A DNA stretch of 64,000 bases. Origin: JAKFWI01 sp031399165. GTDB taxonomy: Bacteria; Pseudomonadota; Alphaproteobacteria; Caulobacterales; Aquidulcibacteraceae. The translations under genes and the position numbers were made by a program. The stretch spans positions 1-64,000 of the forward strand of contig JANNOO010000035.1 of NCBI GenBank assembly GCA_031399165.1. Direction: 5' to 3'. Shown here in pieces: positions 33,738 to 43,193 of this stretch (positions are counted from its first letter, which is position 1; every line of letters begins with the position of its first letter). Under the pieces are notes generated by a model that searched no databases, was not told the DNA's origin, and saw only the letters and a list, made by a program, of their open reading frames with translations.

Positions 33738-36700
33738 TAATTCGCTAGCGTCAGCACATCGCCGCCGCCCAAATTGATCACCGTATCGGCGCCGGCCTGC
33801 GTCGCGTTCGAAAGCACCGAGGAAATGTCGGTGAACAGGAAGCCGCTGAAGCTGACCATGTCCTGATTGCCGCTGACATCGCCGAAATCGGTTATGAGGT
33901 CGGCGCCGAAACCAGGGCCAAACACAAACACGTCCGAGCCGCCGCCGCCGGTGAGCACGTCAGCGCCCGCGCCACCCGAGAGGCGGTTCGCCGCCGTCGT
34001 GCCGGTGATTGTATCGGCGCCGGCGCCGCCGGTGGCGTTTTCAATGGTCGCGAGCGTGTCGGCGCCGGTCTGCGCGCTCGACGCCGCGCCGGTGGCGAGA
34101 TTGATCGTGGCGGCGGCGGTTATCGCGCTGAAATCGATCGTATCGACGCCGGTGCTGCCCGTATAAGAATCGGCGCCATCGCCGACGGTCGCCAGGAACA
34201 CATCGTTGCCGCCAAGGCCGAGCACCGTATCGTTGCCGGCGCCCGCCTGCATGATGTCGGCGCCGGCCGTGCCGCGGAAATTCGTGTCGTTTCCGGCCGT
34301 GCCGAGCAGCACGGCGCCCTCGGGCGCATCCTGCACGTTGATTGTCAGATTGATGGTGTCCGCCACGCCAGCGGTGTCGGTGGCCCTGACTGTGACAACG
34401 TACTGGTTGTTCACACCGCTATCGGCCGGCGCTTCAAAATTCGGCGGTGTAGTAAAGCGCAGCGTTCCATTGGCGCCGATTGTAAAATCGCCCGCGTCCG
34501 CGCCGGTAAGTGAATAGACAGGCGCCGTGCCATCGGCGTCGGTCACTGTAATTTGCGCGAGAATCAGCTGCTGGTTTTCCACCACCGACAGCGTTAGCCC
34601 GCTGCCATTATTATACGTGATCACCGGCGCATCGTTGATCGGGTTCACCGTCATCGTAACGATCGCCGGCAGGCTGTAATTCACACCGTCGAACGTGCGG
34701 TAGGTAAAGGTGTCGATGCCGCTGAAATTGGCCGCGCCGCGATAGGTGAAGCGGCCGTTCGCCGTCACTGTCACCGTGCCGCCGTTGGCTGAGCCTGTCA
34801 CCAATTCCGCGGTGAGGCCGCTGAGCGGCGTATCGGGATCGGTATCGTTGCTCAAAAGGTTGCGCGTGGACGAAGAGCCAAGCGTTGTATCTTCATTGAC
34901 GCTGTAGGCGTTGGCCACCGCGACCGGCGCCTGCGAGGCGGGCGCTGTCACGTTCACAGTCGCAGTGGCGTTCGCGGTTCCGCCGGCGCCATCGCTGACG
35001 GTGTAGGCGAACGACGCGGCGCCGACGAACCCTGTGGTCGGCGTGAATGTCACCTGCCCGGCGGCAAGGCTTACCGTTCCGTTCACGGGCGCGGACACGG
35101 CCGAAAGCGTCAGCGTGTTGCCGTCTACGTCACTATCATTAGCCAGCAACGCAGCCGCGGTGACGGTGAGCGGCGTGTTGCGCGTGGCGGCGAGAATTTC
35201 ACCGGCGACCGTCGGCGTATCATTCGCGCCGGTAATGTTGATCGTCAGCGTGGTGGTGGACGCAGCCCCGGCAGCGTCCTGCATGGTGTAGCTGAAGATG
35301 TCGCTCGCGGCTGCGCCCTGCGCGAGCGCGTTGGTGTCCGGATCGGCGTTGGCCAGCGCGTAGGTCCAGGCGCCATCCGCGCCGAGCGTCAGCGCGCCAT
35401 ACACGCCGACGAGCGAAGTACCAACGCCGCCTGCAACCGGCCCTGCCTGCGTACCAGCCGCAACGCCGACGACCGTTTTGGTGTCGCCCACATTGGGGTC
35501 GGTATCGTTGGTGAGCACGTTGCCGATTGCGGCAGGATCACCCGCGCCCGCCGCGCCTGCTTCGACCACCGGATCGCCTGCGTTGGTATCGGCGACCGCG
35601 GTCGGCGGCGCGTTCCCTGTTTCGACCACATCCGTGACGGTGATCGCCACGAATTGGAGGCTGCCTTCGTTTGCAACTGGCCCATCATAGGCCGCGATGA
35701 ACAACTGATAGACGTTGTCGCCATTCGCATCTGCGGGCGCTTCGAAGTTCGGCGGGGCATTGAACCGAAGCGCGCCCGTCAGAGCGTCGATGTTGAACAG
35801 TGCGGAATCCGGGGTAGCCAAAAGTGCGTAGGTTACGGCCGCGCCTTCAGGATCGACAGCGTTGGCGGTGTAAATGACCGAAGCCGCGCTCGTATTCTCG
35901 GCCACGCTCGATTCGCCGTCCAGCGCAAATATTGGCAGATCGTCGGCGCCGGTGACGGTGACGGTGATTGTCGTGGTGGATGAAGCGCCCGATGCGTCCT
36001 GCATCGTGTAGCTGAAAACATCCTGCGCCTGTGCGCCATCAGCCAGGGCGTTCAACTCGGGATCATCAGGCAATATATTGTATTGCCAGACGCCGTTTTT
36101 TTCGATTCTCAGGAACCCATAGGTTCCTACGTTGCTGATACCGACACCGCCGGAAAGCGGCCCTGTGAACGTTCCCGCCGCCACGCCAACAACGGTTTTG
36201 GTGTCGCCGGCATCCGGATCGACATCGTTGAGAAGCGCATTGCCGGTCGCGCCGTCGAGATCTCCGAAGGTGAGCACTCGCTCGTCGCCTACAGCGTCGC
36301 CGGCGTTCGTATCGGCAACAGCGGTCGGCGGCGTGTTGGACGCCGCTTGAATTGTGAGGTTCACCGTGCCGGTGTCAAAACCGCCATTGCCATCCGCCAC
36401 CGTGTAATCGAACGATGCCGCGCCGGTGTAACCGGCGGTCGGCGTAAACGTAATCTGGCCTGCTGCGAGCACCACCGTACCATTCAACGGGTTCGCAACC
36501 GCCGTCACGCTCAGCGGATCAAGGTTGGCGTCCGTGTCGTTCGCCGCAAGCGTAGCCGCCGCGATAACGAAGGAGGTGTTCAGTGTTGCCGTGTACGCAT
36601 CATCCACAGCGACAGGCGGCGTATTCGTCGGGCCGCCTCCGCCTTCCAGCGTTCCGGTGAGACTGGTCAGCTTTACGCTTTGCGCGTTGAACGCGCCGCC

Positions 36701-39700
36701 AGTGGCGGCGGAGAATCCGAAATAGACGTAGTTCGATCCGCCGAAATAGGTCGCTGCGAAAGCCGCGTCGGTCACGCTGCCAATCGCGGCGCCATTCAGC
36801 GTGTAGCTGAGTGTTTGCGTCGCCGCATTCCAAGAAACGACGATGTTCTTCGCCAGGCCATCTTCAAGATTGCCGAGGTCGATGCGTGCGGTTTGCGTCA
36901 GCCCGTCCGTATCGGCAAAGCTGGCGCTATCGTTGACGATGTCGCCGCGATCGGCGTTCTGGTAGGTGTCGAACGCGATGCCGAGACCATTGACGATCGA
37001 CATCAGGCCCAGATTCGCGCCGCCCCAGCCCTGCGTCGCCGCGCCGCGCGGATCGTTATGCAGCACAAAGCCGATGCCATCGGCGCCGAAATCGTTGGCT
37101 CCGAAATTCAGCTCGAAGCCGATCGTGAAATTCTGGCGCACGTCCAGCCGCACGGCGGACATGGCGCTGCCCAATTGATCGAGCGCGTTGGTCAGATTGT
37201 ATTGGTCGACGGCAGGATTGGCTGCCGATCCGCTGATCGTCAGCGCGGGCAGCGCTGATGGCGGCTGCACGTTCACCGTCACCAGGCCGGTCGCGTTCGC
37301 AACGCCGTCGCTCACCGTGTACTGGAACGAGGCCGCGCCCGTGAAACCCGCATTGGGCGTGAAGGTGATCTGACCGCCAGCAAGCGTCACCACGCCGTTT
37401 GTTGGGTTGGAAACGGCCGTCAGCGTCAGCGGGTTGTTGTCGGCGTCGGTATCGTTGGCCAGCAGCGTGGCCGGCGCGATCACCAGCGGCGTATTGATGA
37501 TTGCAGCAGCCACATCATTGACCGCGACGGGCGGGCTGTTGGCGCCCGCACCCTCGAAGACAGCGGCAACACTGTCGATACGGACCGACTGGGTGTTGAA
37601 TGCGCCGCCGGTGGCGCCCGTAAATCCGAAATACGCGAAGTTCGAGCCGCCCAGATAAGTCTGGATGAAATTGGCGTCTGTGATGGTGCCAATCGTTGCA
37701 CCGTTCAGCGTGTAGCTGAGGGTTTTGGAGATCGCATTCCACGATACGACGATCGTCTTGTACGCGCCGTCTTCGATATTGCCGAGATCAACGAGTGCGG
37801 TTTGTGTCAACGCGTCGGTATCGACCCAACTGGCGCTATCGTTCACGATATCGCCGCGATCGGCGTTCTGATAGGTATCGAACGCGATGCCGATCCCGTT
37901 GACGATCGACATCAGCCCGTGATTGGCGCCGCCCCAGCCGATCGTCGCCGCGCCGCGCGGATCGTTGTGCAGCACAAAACCAACGCCGTCCGCGCCAAAA
38001 TCATTGGCGCCGAAATTCATTGCGAATGTAATGACGAAATTCTGCGTCAGGTCGATGCGCGCGTTTGACATCAACCCGCCGAGCTGCTCGACCGCGTTGG
38101 TCAGCACATATTCGCCCGGGGCGCCTGGTACGGCGGCCGCAGAACCGCTGGCGGTCATCGCTGGCAAATTGCCCGTCGCCTTCGGCGTGATCAAAAGTCT
38201 GCCGACGATCCCCTGATTGAGATCAATGTAATAGACGTAGCCGTCGGGGCCCTGATTAAAGTCGGTAATGCCGACATTGGCGCCCTTGAACAGGAACTGC
38301 ACGTCCTGCCGGTTATAGGCGTCGACCGAGTAAAGCTCGCCATCGACCACGTCGGCGAAGAAGAAATCATTGGCAAGCTGGATCGGGTATTTGTCACCGG
38401 AATAGACCACGTCGCCAGCGGTGATCGCCTGCACCTGGTAGCCTGGCAGGGCGCTGTCATGCGCGAATGCGCGATAGGCCGGCGTTACATTGATTTGCCC
38501 CGACGCTACGGCCGCATAGAATGCAGGCGCCGAAGCAAAGTCCTTATAGATCGGCGTTTGAAACAGAACGCCGCCATCCCCGCCCTCGAAGTAAGGCCAC
38601 CCGAAATTGGCGCCAGCCGGGCCGCTTTCGATCATCTCATAGGAATTCCAGCCCGTGTTCGAAATGAACAACTGGCCGTCGGCGGAAAAGCCCATCGCGA
38701 ACGGATTGCGCAGCCCCGACTGATAGACCTTAGCCGCGTTGCTATCGAGCGACATGCCTGCTGTGTAAAACGGATTATCAGTCAAGCCCTGGCCAGTGAC
38801 AGGATCCAGGCGAAGAACCTTACCGGCGAGCGAATTGACGTTCAGTACATCCGGCGTGCGTGGATCGGCGTAATCGAAGGACGTGCCATCGCCCGTCGAA
38901 ACGTACAGCATCCCGTCCGGGCCAAACGCGATCGCCCCGCCGATATGCGACAGCGAATCGATCTTCCAGTAATTCTGCTTGAACCCATCGACGACCGTGC
39001 TCGGCGTCTGGCCGGCGGCGATGTATTTTTCCGACGAGACGAGCGCGGCATTTGCCGGGTCTGTGAAGTCCTGCTGCCCGCCGCCGCTGATGTCCGCGAA
39101 GGTTTGCCCGGCATTACCTACCAGAGTGACGGCGCTGCCCGGCACGATCGTCGTGTAATTGGTTGCGGCGTCGAGCGTGTAGCGCACCAGATGAACGAAG
39201 CGGTTTCCCGAGCCGTCCACGCCGTTCAATCCCGTTCCCGTTGTCCCGGCCGGATCGACAGCAAACGTTGCGTAGAAATAAGGATTTTGCGCCAGATTGG
39301 GGCTGACCGCGATGTCTATCAGGCCGCGATCCTGGACCGCATTCACCTGACTGCGCAGATCAAGAAATGTTCCGACTTGCGCACCCGTCGTTGTATCGAT
39401 GACCTTGATCAGGCCGTCCTTCTGTCCGACCAACGCCTGATTGGCGGCGCCGGGAAGGAACTCGAGCTTGATCGGCAGCTCATGGCCGGTCGAAATCGTT
39501 TGAAGCGTGACGTTGAAGTTCGACACCAGCGGCGGATCGACCGGCGGCGTCACCGGATTCTCATCGTCCAGGATCGAGACCCGCGCTGTGCGCGGCGCCG
39601 AGATGATCCCGTTGGTTAGAAATTCCGGGTTCACCCCGACGATCGAAACGACGAATGCTTCTGTCGCCTCGCTCAACGCATCATTTGTGATCGGTATCGT

Positions 39701-39913
39701 GATCGATACCTGATCGGCGCCAATCGGTATCGTCACCGTGCCGAATGCCGGCGCCGTGTAATCGGCGCCGTTTGTGGCTGTATCGGCTGTAATGCCATAG
39801 GTGATGGTAACGGGCGCGGAAAAATCGCCCGCGCGCTTGAACGTTACTAGAACTTGGCCATCCGCTTCGCCAACGCTGATTTCTTGCGCCGCAAGAAATA
39901 CTGAATCCACCAT
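33698..39913 (-). CDS. giant secreted RTX protein with Calx-beta, sugar-dehydrogenase-like, lectin and cadherin-like domains
   Basis: A 2071-residue type I secretion substrate with no N-terminal signal peptide. In order: Calx-beta (about 1-120); a PQQ-dependent glucose/sorbosone-dehydrogenase-like beta-propeller (130-580); an L-type-lectin-like domain (583-795, with NFGANDFGADGVGFVLHNDP); a cadherin-like repeat (798-885); a second, near-duplicate lectin (891-1091). Then come alternating tandem-95, VCBS and cadherin-like repeats (1100-1860, with NDTDAD and PPVAV-type motifs) and RTX calcium nonapeptides such as GGAGADVLTGGGGSD (1868-2030). The C-terminus ends DFFI, as in uncleaved T1SS signals. 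It is probably a cell-surface or matrix adhesin that binds the neighbouring polysaccharide. Confidence 0.9.
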   Translation of the reverse strand: MVDSVFLAAQEISVGEADGQVLVTFKRAGDFSAPVTITYGITADTATNGADYTAPAFGTVTIPIGADQVSITIPITNDALSEATEAFVVSIVGVNPEFLTNGIISAPRTARVSILDDENPVTPPVDPPLVSNFNVTLQTISTGHELPIKLEFLPGAANQALVGQKDGLIKVIDTTTGAQVGTFLDLRSQVNAVQDRGLIDIAVSPNLAQNPYFYATFAVDPAGTTGTGLNGVDGSGNRFVHLVRYTLDAATNYTTIVPGSAVTLVGNAGQTFADISGGGQQDFTDPANAALVSSEKYIAAGQTPSTVVDGFKQNYWKIDSLSHIGGAIAFGPDGMLYVSTGDGTSFDYADPRTPDVLNVNSLAGKVLRLDPVTGQGLTDNPFYTAGMSLDSNAAKVYQSGLRNPFAMGFSADGQLFISNTGWNSYEMIESGPAGANFGWPYFEGGDGGVLFQTPIYKDFASAPAFYAAVASGQINVTPAYRAFAHDSALPGYQVQAITAGDVVYSGDKYPIQLANDFFFADVVDGELYSVDAYNRQDVQFLFKGANVGITDFNQGPDGYVYYIDLNQGIVGRLLITPKATGNLPAMTASGSAAAVPGAPGEYVLTNAVEQLGGLMSNARIDLTQNFVITFAMNFGANDFGADGVGFVLHNDPRGAATIGWGGANHGLMSIVNGIGIAFDTYQNADRGDIVNDSASWVDTDALTQTALVDLGNIEDGAYKTIVVSWNAISKTLSYTLNGATIGTITDANFIQTYLGGSNFAYFGFTGATGGAFNTQSVRIDSVAAVFEGAGANSPPVAVNDVAAAIINTPLVIAPATLLANDTDADNNPLTLTAVSNPTNGVVTLAGGQITFTPNAGFTGAASFQYTVSDGVANATGLVTVNVQPPSALPALTISGSAANPAVDQYNLTNALDQLGSAMSAVRLDVRQNFTIGFELNFGANDFGADGIGFVLHNDPRGAATQGWGGANLGLMSIVNGLGIAFDTYQNADRGDIVNDSASFADTDGLTQTARIDLGNLEDGLAKNIVVSWNAATQTLSYTLNGAAIGSVTDAAFAATYFGGSNYVYFGFSAATGGAFNAQSVKLTSLTGTLEGGGGPTNTPPVAVDDAYTATLNTSFVIAAATLAANDTDANLDPLSVTAVANPLNGTVVLAAGQITFTPTAGYTGAASFDYTVADGNGGFDTGTVNLTIQAASNTPPTAVADTNAGDAVGDERVLTFGDLDGATGNALLNDVDPDAGDTKTVVGVAAGTFTGPLSGGVGISNVGTYGFLRIEKNGVWQYNILPDDPELNALADGAQAQDVFSYTMQDASGASSTTTITVTVTGADDLPIFALDGESSVAENTSAASVIYTANAVDPEGAAVTYALLATPDSALFNIDALTGALRFNAPPNFEAPADANGDNVYQLFIAAYDGPVANEGSLQFVAITVTDVVETGNAPPTAVADTNAGDPVVEAGAAGAGDPAAIGNVLTNDTDPNVGDTKTVVGVAAGTQAGPVAGGVGTSLVGVYGALTLGADGAWTYALANADPDTNALAQGAAASDIFSYTMQDAAGAASTTTLTINITGANDTPTVAGEILAATRNTPLTVTAAALLANDSDVDGNTLTLSAVSAPVNGTVSLAAGQVTFTPTTGFVGAASFAYTVSDGAGGTANATATVNVTAPASQAPVAVANAYSVNEDTTLGSSSTRNLLSNDTDPDTPLSGLTAELVTGSANGGTVTVTANGRFTYRGAANFSGIDTFTYRTFDGVNYSLPAIVTMTVNPINDAPVITYNNGSGLTLSVVENQQLILAQITVTDADGTAPVYSLTGADAGDFTIGANGTLRFTTPPNFEAPADSGVNNQYVVTVRATDTAGVADTINLTINVQDAPEGAVLLGTAGNDTNFRGTAGADIMQAGAGNDTVLGLGGNDVFLATVGDGADSYTGSTGVDTIDFSAITAAATINLATGAASSAQTGADTLATIENATGGAGADTITGTTAANRLSGGAGADVLTGGGGSDVFVFGPGFGADLITDFGDVSGNQDMVSFSGFLFTDISSVLSNATQAGADTVINLGGGDVLTLANYQLAGFGADDFFI

Positions 39914-40232
39914 GTTTTTACCCTCGCGCCAACTATGAAACGGAAGCTGGATTGCTCCAGTCCGCTCGCCATGTCGGCGAAACAGATTCGTCTTTTAGGC
40001 GATCTTCTGGCGGCGCTGCTGCGCGGCAGCTACGCGTTTTTATTGCGTTTTGGCAACGCGCGCAGGCAATGGTGTGGTCGGTGGACCCAATTCCTCGCCT
40101 CAAATGTGATAAAGCGCACTTTCGAAGTGCGGCTGCCAACTTGAAGCGCCGTTCGGCGGCGCGTTCTGATCGTCAGGCCAAACAAGATACTGTTTTACCA
40201 GGCGCTCATTTGCCGCAAGCAGCCTGCGAAGC
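39914..40232. other. intergenic region upstream of RTX gene
   Basis: This 319-base gap between two minus-strand genes should carry the RTX-gene promoter and the 3' end of the lyase operon. It holds the small GC hairpin GCTGC-TGCGCG-GCAGC (40015-40030) and no convincing gene. Short open frames here lack ribosome sites or recognisable products. Confidence 0.6.
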
Positions 40233-41138
40233 CTAGGCGGAGGGAAAACCACCGGCTTTCGGCAGCAAGCTCGGCGGATTCAGGCCGCACGCGGTGTTCA
40301 GCCACGACGCTGTTTCGATCAGCTTGGCGAGATCGTAACCCGTCTCCACGCCCATGCGGCCAAGCATATAGACCAGATCGTCGGTGGCGATATTGCCGGT
40401 GGCGTTCGGTGCGAACGGGCAGCCGCCTATGCCGCCGATAGAGGAATCAAGCGTCGCCGCGCCGGCCCGCAACGCCGCGATCGCGTTGGCATAGCCGGTG
40501 TTGCGGGTATTATGAAAATGGAGACGCAGCGGAAGCCCGCCGATTCTATCGCGCACCCCGGCCATCAGGCGCTCCACCGCCAGCGGATCGGCGACGCCGA
40601 TCGTATCGGCGAGCGCAAGCTCGAACGCGCCGTCCGCCGCGCCTCGCTCGGCGAGCGCCACGACGCGGGCTGGATCGACCTCCCCTTCGAACGGACAGCC
40701 GAACGCGACAGCGATCGTCAGCGATATGCGTTTGCCCGCGCGCTTCGTAAGGTCTGCCACGGCGCTGAACGCCGCCATGGTTTCTGAAACGGCGGCGTTC
40801 TGGTTGCGTTTGTTGAAGGTCTCAGTCGCGCAGACGGCGAAATTTACTTCGTCGACGCCCGCCTGCAGCGCGCGCTCGGCGCCGCGCTGGTTCAGCGCCA
40901 GACCGATCAGCGTTACGCCGGCTAGATCGTTGCGCGCGCGCAGCCGAGCCATAACTTCCGCGCCATCGGCCATTTGCGGCACGGCGCGGGGCGATACAAA
41001 ACTCGCCGCCTCGATGCGGCGCGCGCCCGCTTCTATCGCCCGCAGGATCAGCGCGACCTTGTTCTCGGTAGAAACAAAAGTCTTTTCGTTCTGCAATCCA
41101 TCGCGCGGACTGACTTCGACGATTTCCATGCTGCTCAT
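40233..41138 (-). CDS. mvaB: hydroxymethylglutaryl-CoA lyase
   Basis: A 301-residue TIM-barrel lyase cleaving HMG-CoA to acetoacetate and acetyl-CoA, the last step of leucine breakdown. Visible signatures are VEVSPRDGLQNE at the start (substrate and metal site), FVSPRAVPQMAD, LADTIGVADP, RLHFHNTRNTGYANA with metal-binding histidines, and GGIGGCPFAPNATGNIATDD containing the catalytic cysteine loop. It overlaps the upstream lipoprotein gene by ATGA and lies in a tetR-led operon. No other leucine-catabolic gene is adjacent. Confidence 0.94.
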   Translation of the reverse strand: MSSMEIVEVSPRDGLQNEKTFVSTENKVALILRAIEAGARRIEAASFVSPRAVPQMADGAEVMARLRARNDLAGVTLIGLALNQRGAERALQAGVDEVNFAVCATETFNKRNQNAAVSETMAAFSAVADLTKRAGKRISLTIAVAFGCPFEGEVDPARVVALAERGAADGAFELALADTIGVADPLAVERLMAGVRDRIGGLPLRLHFHNTRNTGYANAIAALRAGAATLDSSIGGIGGCPFAPNATGNIATDDLVYMLGRMGVETGYDLAKLIETASWLNTACGLNPPSLLPKAGGFPSA

Positions 41139-41452
41139 GCGCCCAAGATGGGGCCTGACGGCTTCCGGCTCAAGCCATCAGCGGCGCGGGCGGCGCGGCT
41201 GCGCGTTGCGTTGCTGCGATCGTTATCCAGCCGAAAGATCAGCGCGCCGGCCTTGACCTCATCGCCCTCCTTGACGGTCAATTGTTTGCGCCGCGCCCTA
41301 GCGGGGCGCGGCGGCTCCGAGCTAGTCTCGACGAAACCTGGCGCGCGCGGCGACAGATAAACATAGTCCGCCTCAGCGTGGCGTTTGTCTTTATCCGGCG
41401 CCCCGCATGCGCTGAGCGCAGCAAGGCAAGTCAGAAGCGCCATTCTGCGCAT
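41135..41452 (-). CDS. short lipoprotein resembling truncated HlyD/YbhG-type adaptor
   Basis: About 105 residues with a lipobox (LLTCLAALSACG). It continues YVYLSPRAPGFVET, then, after a basic insert, LTVKEGDEVKAGALIFRLD. These are the two halves of the biotinyl-lipoyl-like motif at the start of efflux adaptor proteins. After that the protein ends in an Arg/Ser-rich tail unlike any adaptor, so the coiled coil, second lipoyl half and barrel are absent. It overlaps tetR (TGATG) and the lyase gene (ATGA). It may be the remnant of an efflux adaptor normally controlled by the TetR gene. Confidence 0.65.
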   Translation of the reverse strand: MRRMALLTCLAALSACGAPDKDKRHAEADYVYLSPRAPGFVETSSEPPRPARARRKQLTVKEGDEVKAGALIFRLDNDRSNATRSRAARAADGLSRKPSGPILGA

Positions 41453-42111
41453 CAGCGTTTCTCCAGCCCCTTGAGAATGAGATCGATGTGGCCGTCGGGC
41501 CAGCCCGGAACGGCGATCTTCGTCGGCCCGCACAGAACATGCGCCCACAAGGCTTCAAACAGGATGCCGCCGATCAGCGCCCGCGCCGCCGCGTGCGGAT
41601 CGACCTTGCGGAACTGCCCCAGTTTAATGCCGCGCCTGATCAGCGCCTCGACGCCGCCCTTGGCGTGCATCGCCGCTTCTTCGCGGTAGAAATCCCGGAG
41701 ATCGGGAAAGCGGTTGGCCACCGCGATCACCAGTAGCGGGATCGAGATGAGGCGCGGCTGCGCCACCGCCGCGGCGGCGGTGCGCGCGATCAGATGCAAG
41801 GTGGCGCGCGGATCCTCCGCATGCCGCGCAAGATCGCCGACGCGCGAGAGCACCGGCCCAACCTCGCGCTCAATCAACGCGCGCAGGAGGTCTTCTTTGC
41901 TCTTGAAGTAAAGATAGACGGCGCCTTTCGAGAGCCCTGCGCGTTTGGCGATATCCTCAACGCGCGCGCTGTCGAAGCCGCGCGCCATGAATTCATCCAG
42001 CGCCGCATCGAGCAATTCATCCGGCCGCGCTTCGGCGCGGCGCTTCCACTTACGCACGCTCGCCAGCGCCTTGCGGGGCGCAGCTTTACGGGGGCGCTTA
42101 ACGGCGGTCAT
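41452..42111 (-). CDS. TetR/AcrR-family transcriptional regulator
   Basis: A 219-residue TetR repressor. A basic N-terminal arm is followed by the helix-turn-helix DELLDAALDEFMARGFDSARVEDIAKRAGLSKGAVYLYFKSKEDLLRAL (about 30-75), split as usual, and a ligand-binding domain with ALIGGILFEALWAHVLCG near the C-terminus. ATG 42111 has GGCGGA upstream; the longer frame to 42189 would run through the operator. The near-perfect palindrome at 42119-42144 immediately upstream is its likely own operator and also faces the divergent TauE/SafE gene. Confidence 0.92.
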   Translation of the reverse strand: MTAVKRPRKAAPRKALASVRKWKRRAEARPDELLDAALDEFMARGFDSARVEDIAKRAGLSKGAVYLYFKSKEDLLRALIEREVGPVLSRVGDLARHAEDPRATLHLIARTAAAAVAQPRLISIPLLVIAVANRFPDLRDFYREEAAMHAKGGVEALIRRGIKLGQFRKVDPHAAARALIGGILFEALWAHVLCGPTKIAVPGWPDGHIDLILKGLEKR

Positions 42112-42118
42112 TCCGCCA

Positions 42119-42144
42119 TATATAAATGACTGGTCACTTATATA
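42119..42144. promoter_or_regulatory. TetR operator palindrome
   Basis: Two 12-base arms, TATATAAATGAC and GTCACTTATATA, are separated by TG and are complementary at 11 of 12 positions. The site sits 7 bases upstream of the tetR start and about 55 bases before the divergent TauE/SafE gene. It should therefore autoregulate tetR and possibly repress the transporter. Confidence 0.78.
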
Positions 42145-42198
42145 TAAGCCTTTCCTTTTGGGCTCGACGCAGGCGATGCCGTTAGGCAAAGAAGCTCA

Positions 42199-43026
42199 AT
42201 GATTATGGGCATCTCGTATGGTGAGGCCGCGCTCCTAGCTGGCGCGTTGCTGGCCGCGGGGGCGCTGACCGGGGTGCTCGCCGGCCTGTTCGGAATCGGC
42301 GGCGGCATGTTCATCGTGCCCGCGCTCTATGAAGTGTTTCGCATCCTGGGGGTCGACGACGAGGTGCGCACGCACCTTTGCGTCGGCACGTCGCTGGCGA
42401 TTATTATTCCGACCTCGCTTCGCTCATATCAGGCGCACCTCAAGCGCGGCGCACCCGACCGCGAGATTCTACGATTATGGGCTGCGCCCGTGGTTATCGG
42501 CGTCGTCGCCGGCGCGATCATCGCGGCAATCGTCTCGGGCGACGCGCTGAAGCTCATCTTTGCGGCCGTATTGCTGGCCAGCGGCGTCAAAATGCTGGCG
42601 GGGCGAGATGATTGGCGCCTTGGCGCCGCGCCACCCGGACCCGCGCCCATGCGCGCCTATGGCGGGGCTATTGGCGCGCTTTCAACGCTGATCGGCATCG
42701 GCGGGGGCAATCTCTCCAATCTGATCCTCACGCTGTACAGCGTGCCGATCCATCGCGCGGTCGCGACATCGTCCGGCCTTGGCGTGCTGATCTCGATACC
42801 GGCGGCGATCCTCTACGCGCTGATCGGCCTGCCGCACGCGTCGCTGCTGCCGCCGGGTTCGCTTGGCTATGTTTCGCTGATCGGGTTCGTCTTGTGCGCC
42901 CCGGCCAGTATGCTGCTCGCGCCGACCGGCGCCGCGCTGGCGCATCGGTTCTCGCGCCGAACGCTTGAGCGCGCCTTTGGCGTCTATCAGGTGCTGATCG
43001 CGCTGCGCTTCATACTTGCGGCGTGA
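42199..43026 (+). CDS. TauE/SafE-family sulfite/organosulfur exporter
   Basis: A 275-residue membrane protein with eight hydrophobic segments arranged as two repeats, each starting with a glycine motif: GLFGIGGGMFIVPAL near residue 30 and LIGIGGGNLSNLIL near 165. That internal duplication is diagnostic of the TauE/SafE (DUF81) family, which moves small organic anions such as sulfite or sulfoacetate. It is divergent from the tetR gene and shares its operator region. Confidence 0.9.
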   Translation: MIMGISYGEAALLAGALLAAGALTGVLAGLFGIGGGMFIVPALYEVFRILGVDDEVRTHLCVGTSLAIIIPTSLRSYQAHLKRGAPDREILRLWAAPVVIGVVAGAIIAAIVSGDALKLIFAAVLLASGVKMLAGRDDWRLGAAPPGPAPMRAYGGAIGALSTLIGIGGGNLSNLILTLYSVPIHRAVATSSGLGVLISIPAAILYALIGLPHASLLPPGSLGYVSLIGFVLCAPASMLLAPTGAALAHRFSRRTLERAFGVYQVLIALRFILAA

Positions 43027-43124
43027 CACCGCCGATGGCGCTGAAGCGGACAGGCGCGCGCATCGGCGCCACTCCCTTAGGCGCCCTCTAGAATCTAGCC
43101 GCCCGCCCGTTTCCGGCGCTTGGG

Positions 43125-43152
43125 TTATTACGAATTGCGCGTTTAGTAATAC
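43125..43152. promoter_or_regulatory. NikR-type 28-bp dyad upstream of urea ABC transporter genes
   Basis: TTATTAC-N14-GTAATAC is a dyad of 7+14+7 bases, 41 bases before the start of the substrate-binding gene. It matches the site at 53259-53286 in sequence and in exact spacing. The 28-bp span equals that of classical NikR operators (6-N16-6). It is the inferred target of the NikR-like regulator at 52765-53241. Confidence 0.75.
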
Positions 43153-43193
43153 CGGACGGCGGGCGAGCGCCGGATAACCGGAAGGGGTGCGCC

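Noticed and set aside
36083..37258. 391-codon plus-strand frame
   Set aside because: It is antisense to the repeat-rich RTX gene; its Arg-rich translation has no recognisable domain.
36640..38165. Long near-identical DNA stretches that might be an insertion or tandem duplication
   Set aside because: They encode the two lectin domains of one RTX protein in the same frame, so this is domain duplication within a gene and not a mobile element.
33698..39913. CRISPR-like periodicity in the repetitive RTX region
   Set aside because: The repeats are codon-level protein repeats without regular spacers; no CRISPR array or cas gene was seen in the window.
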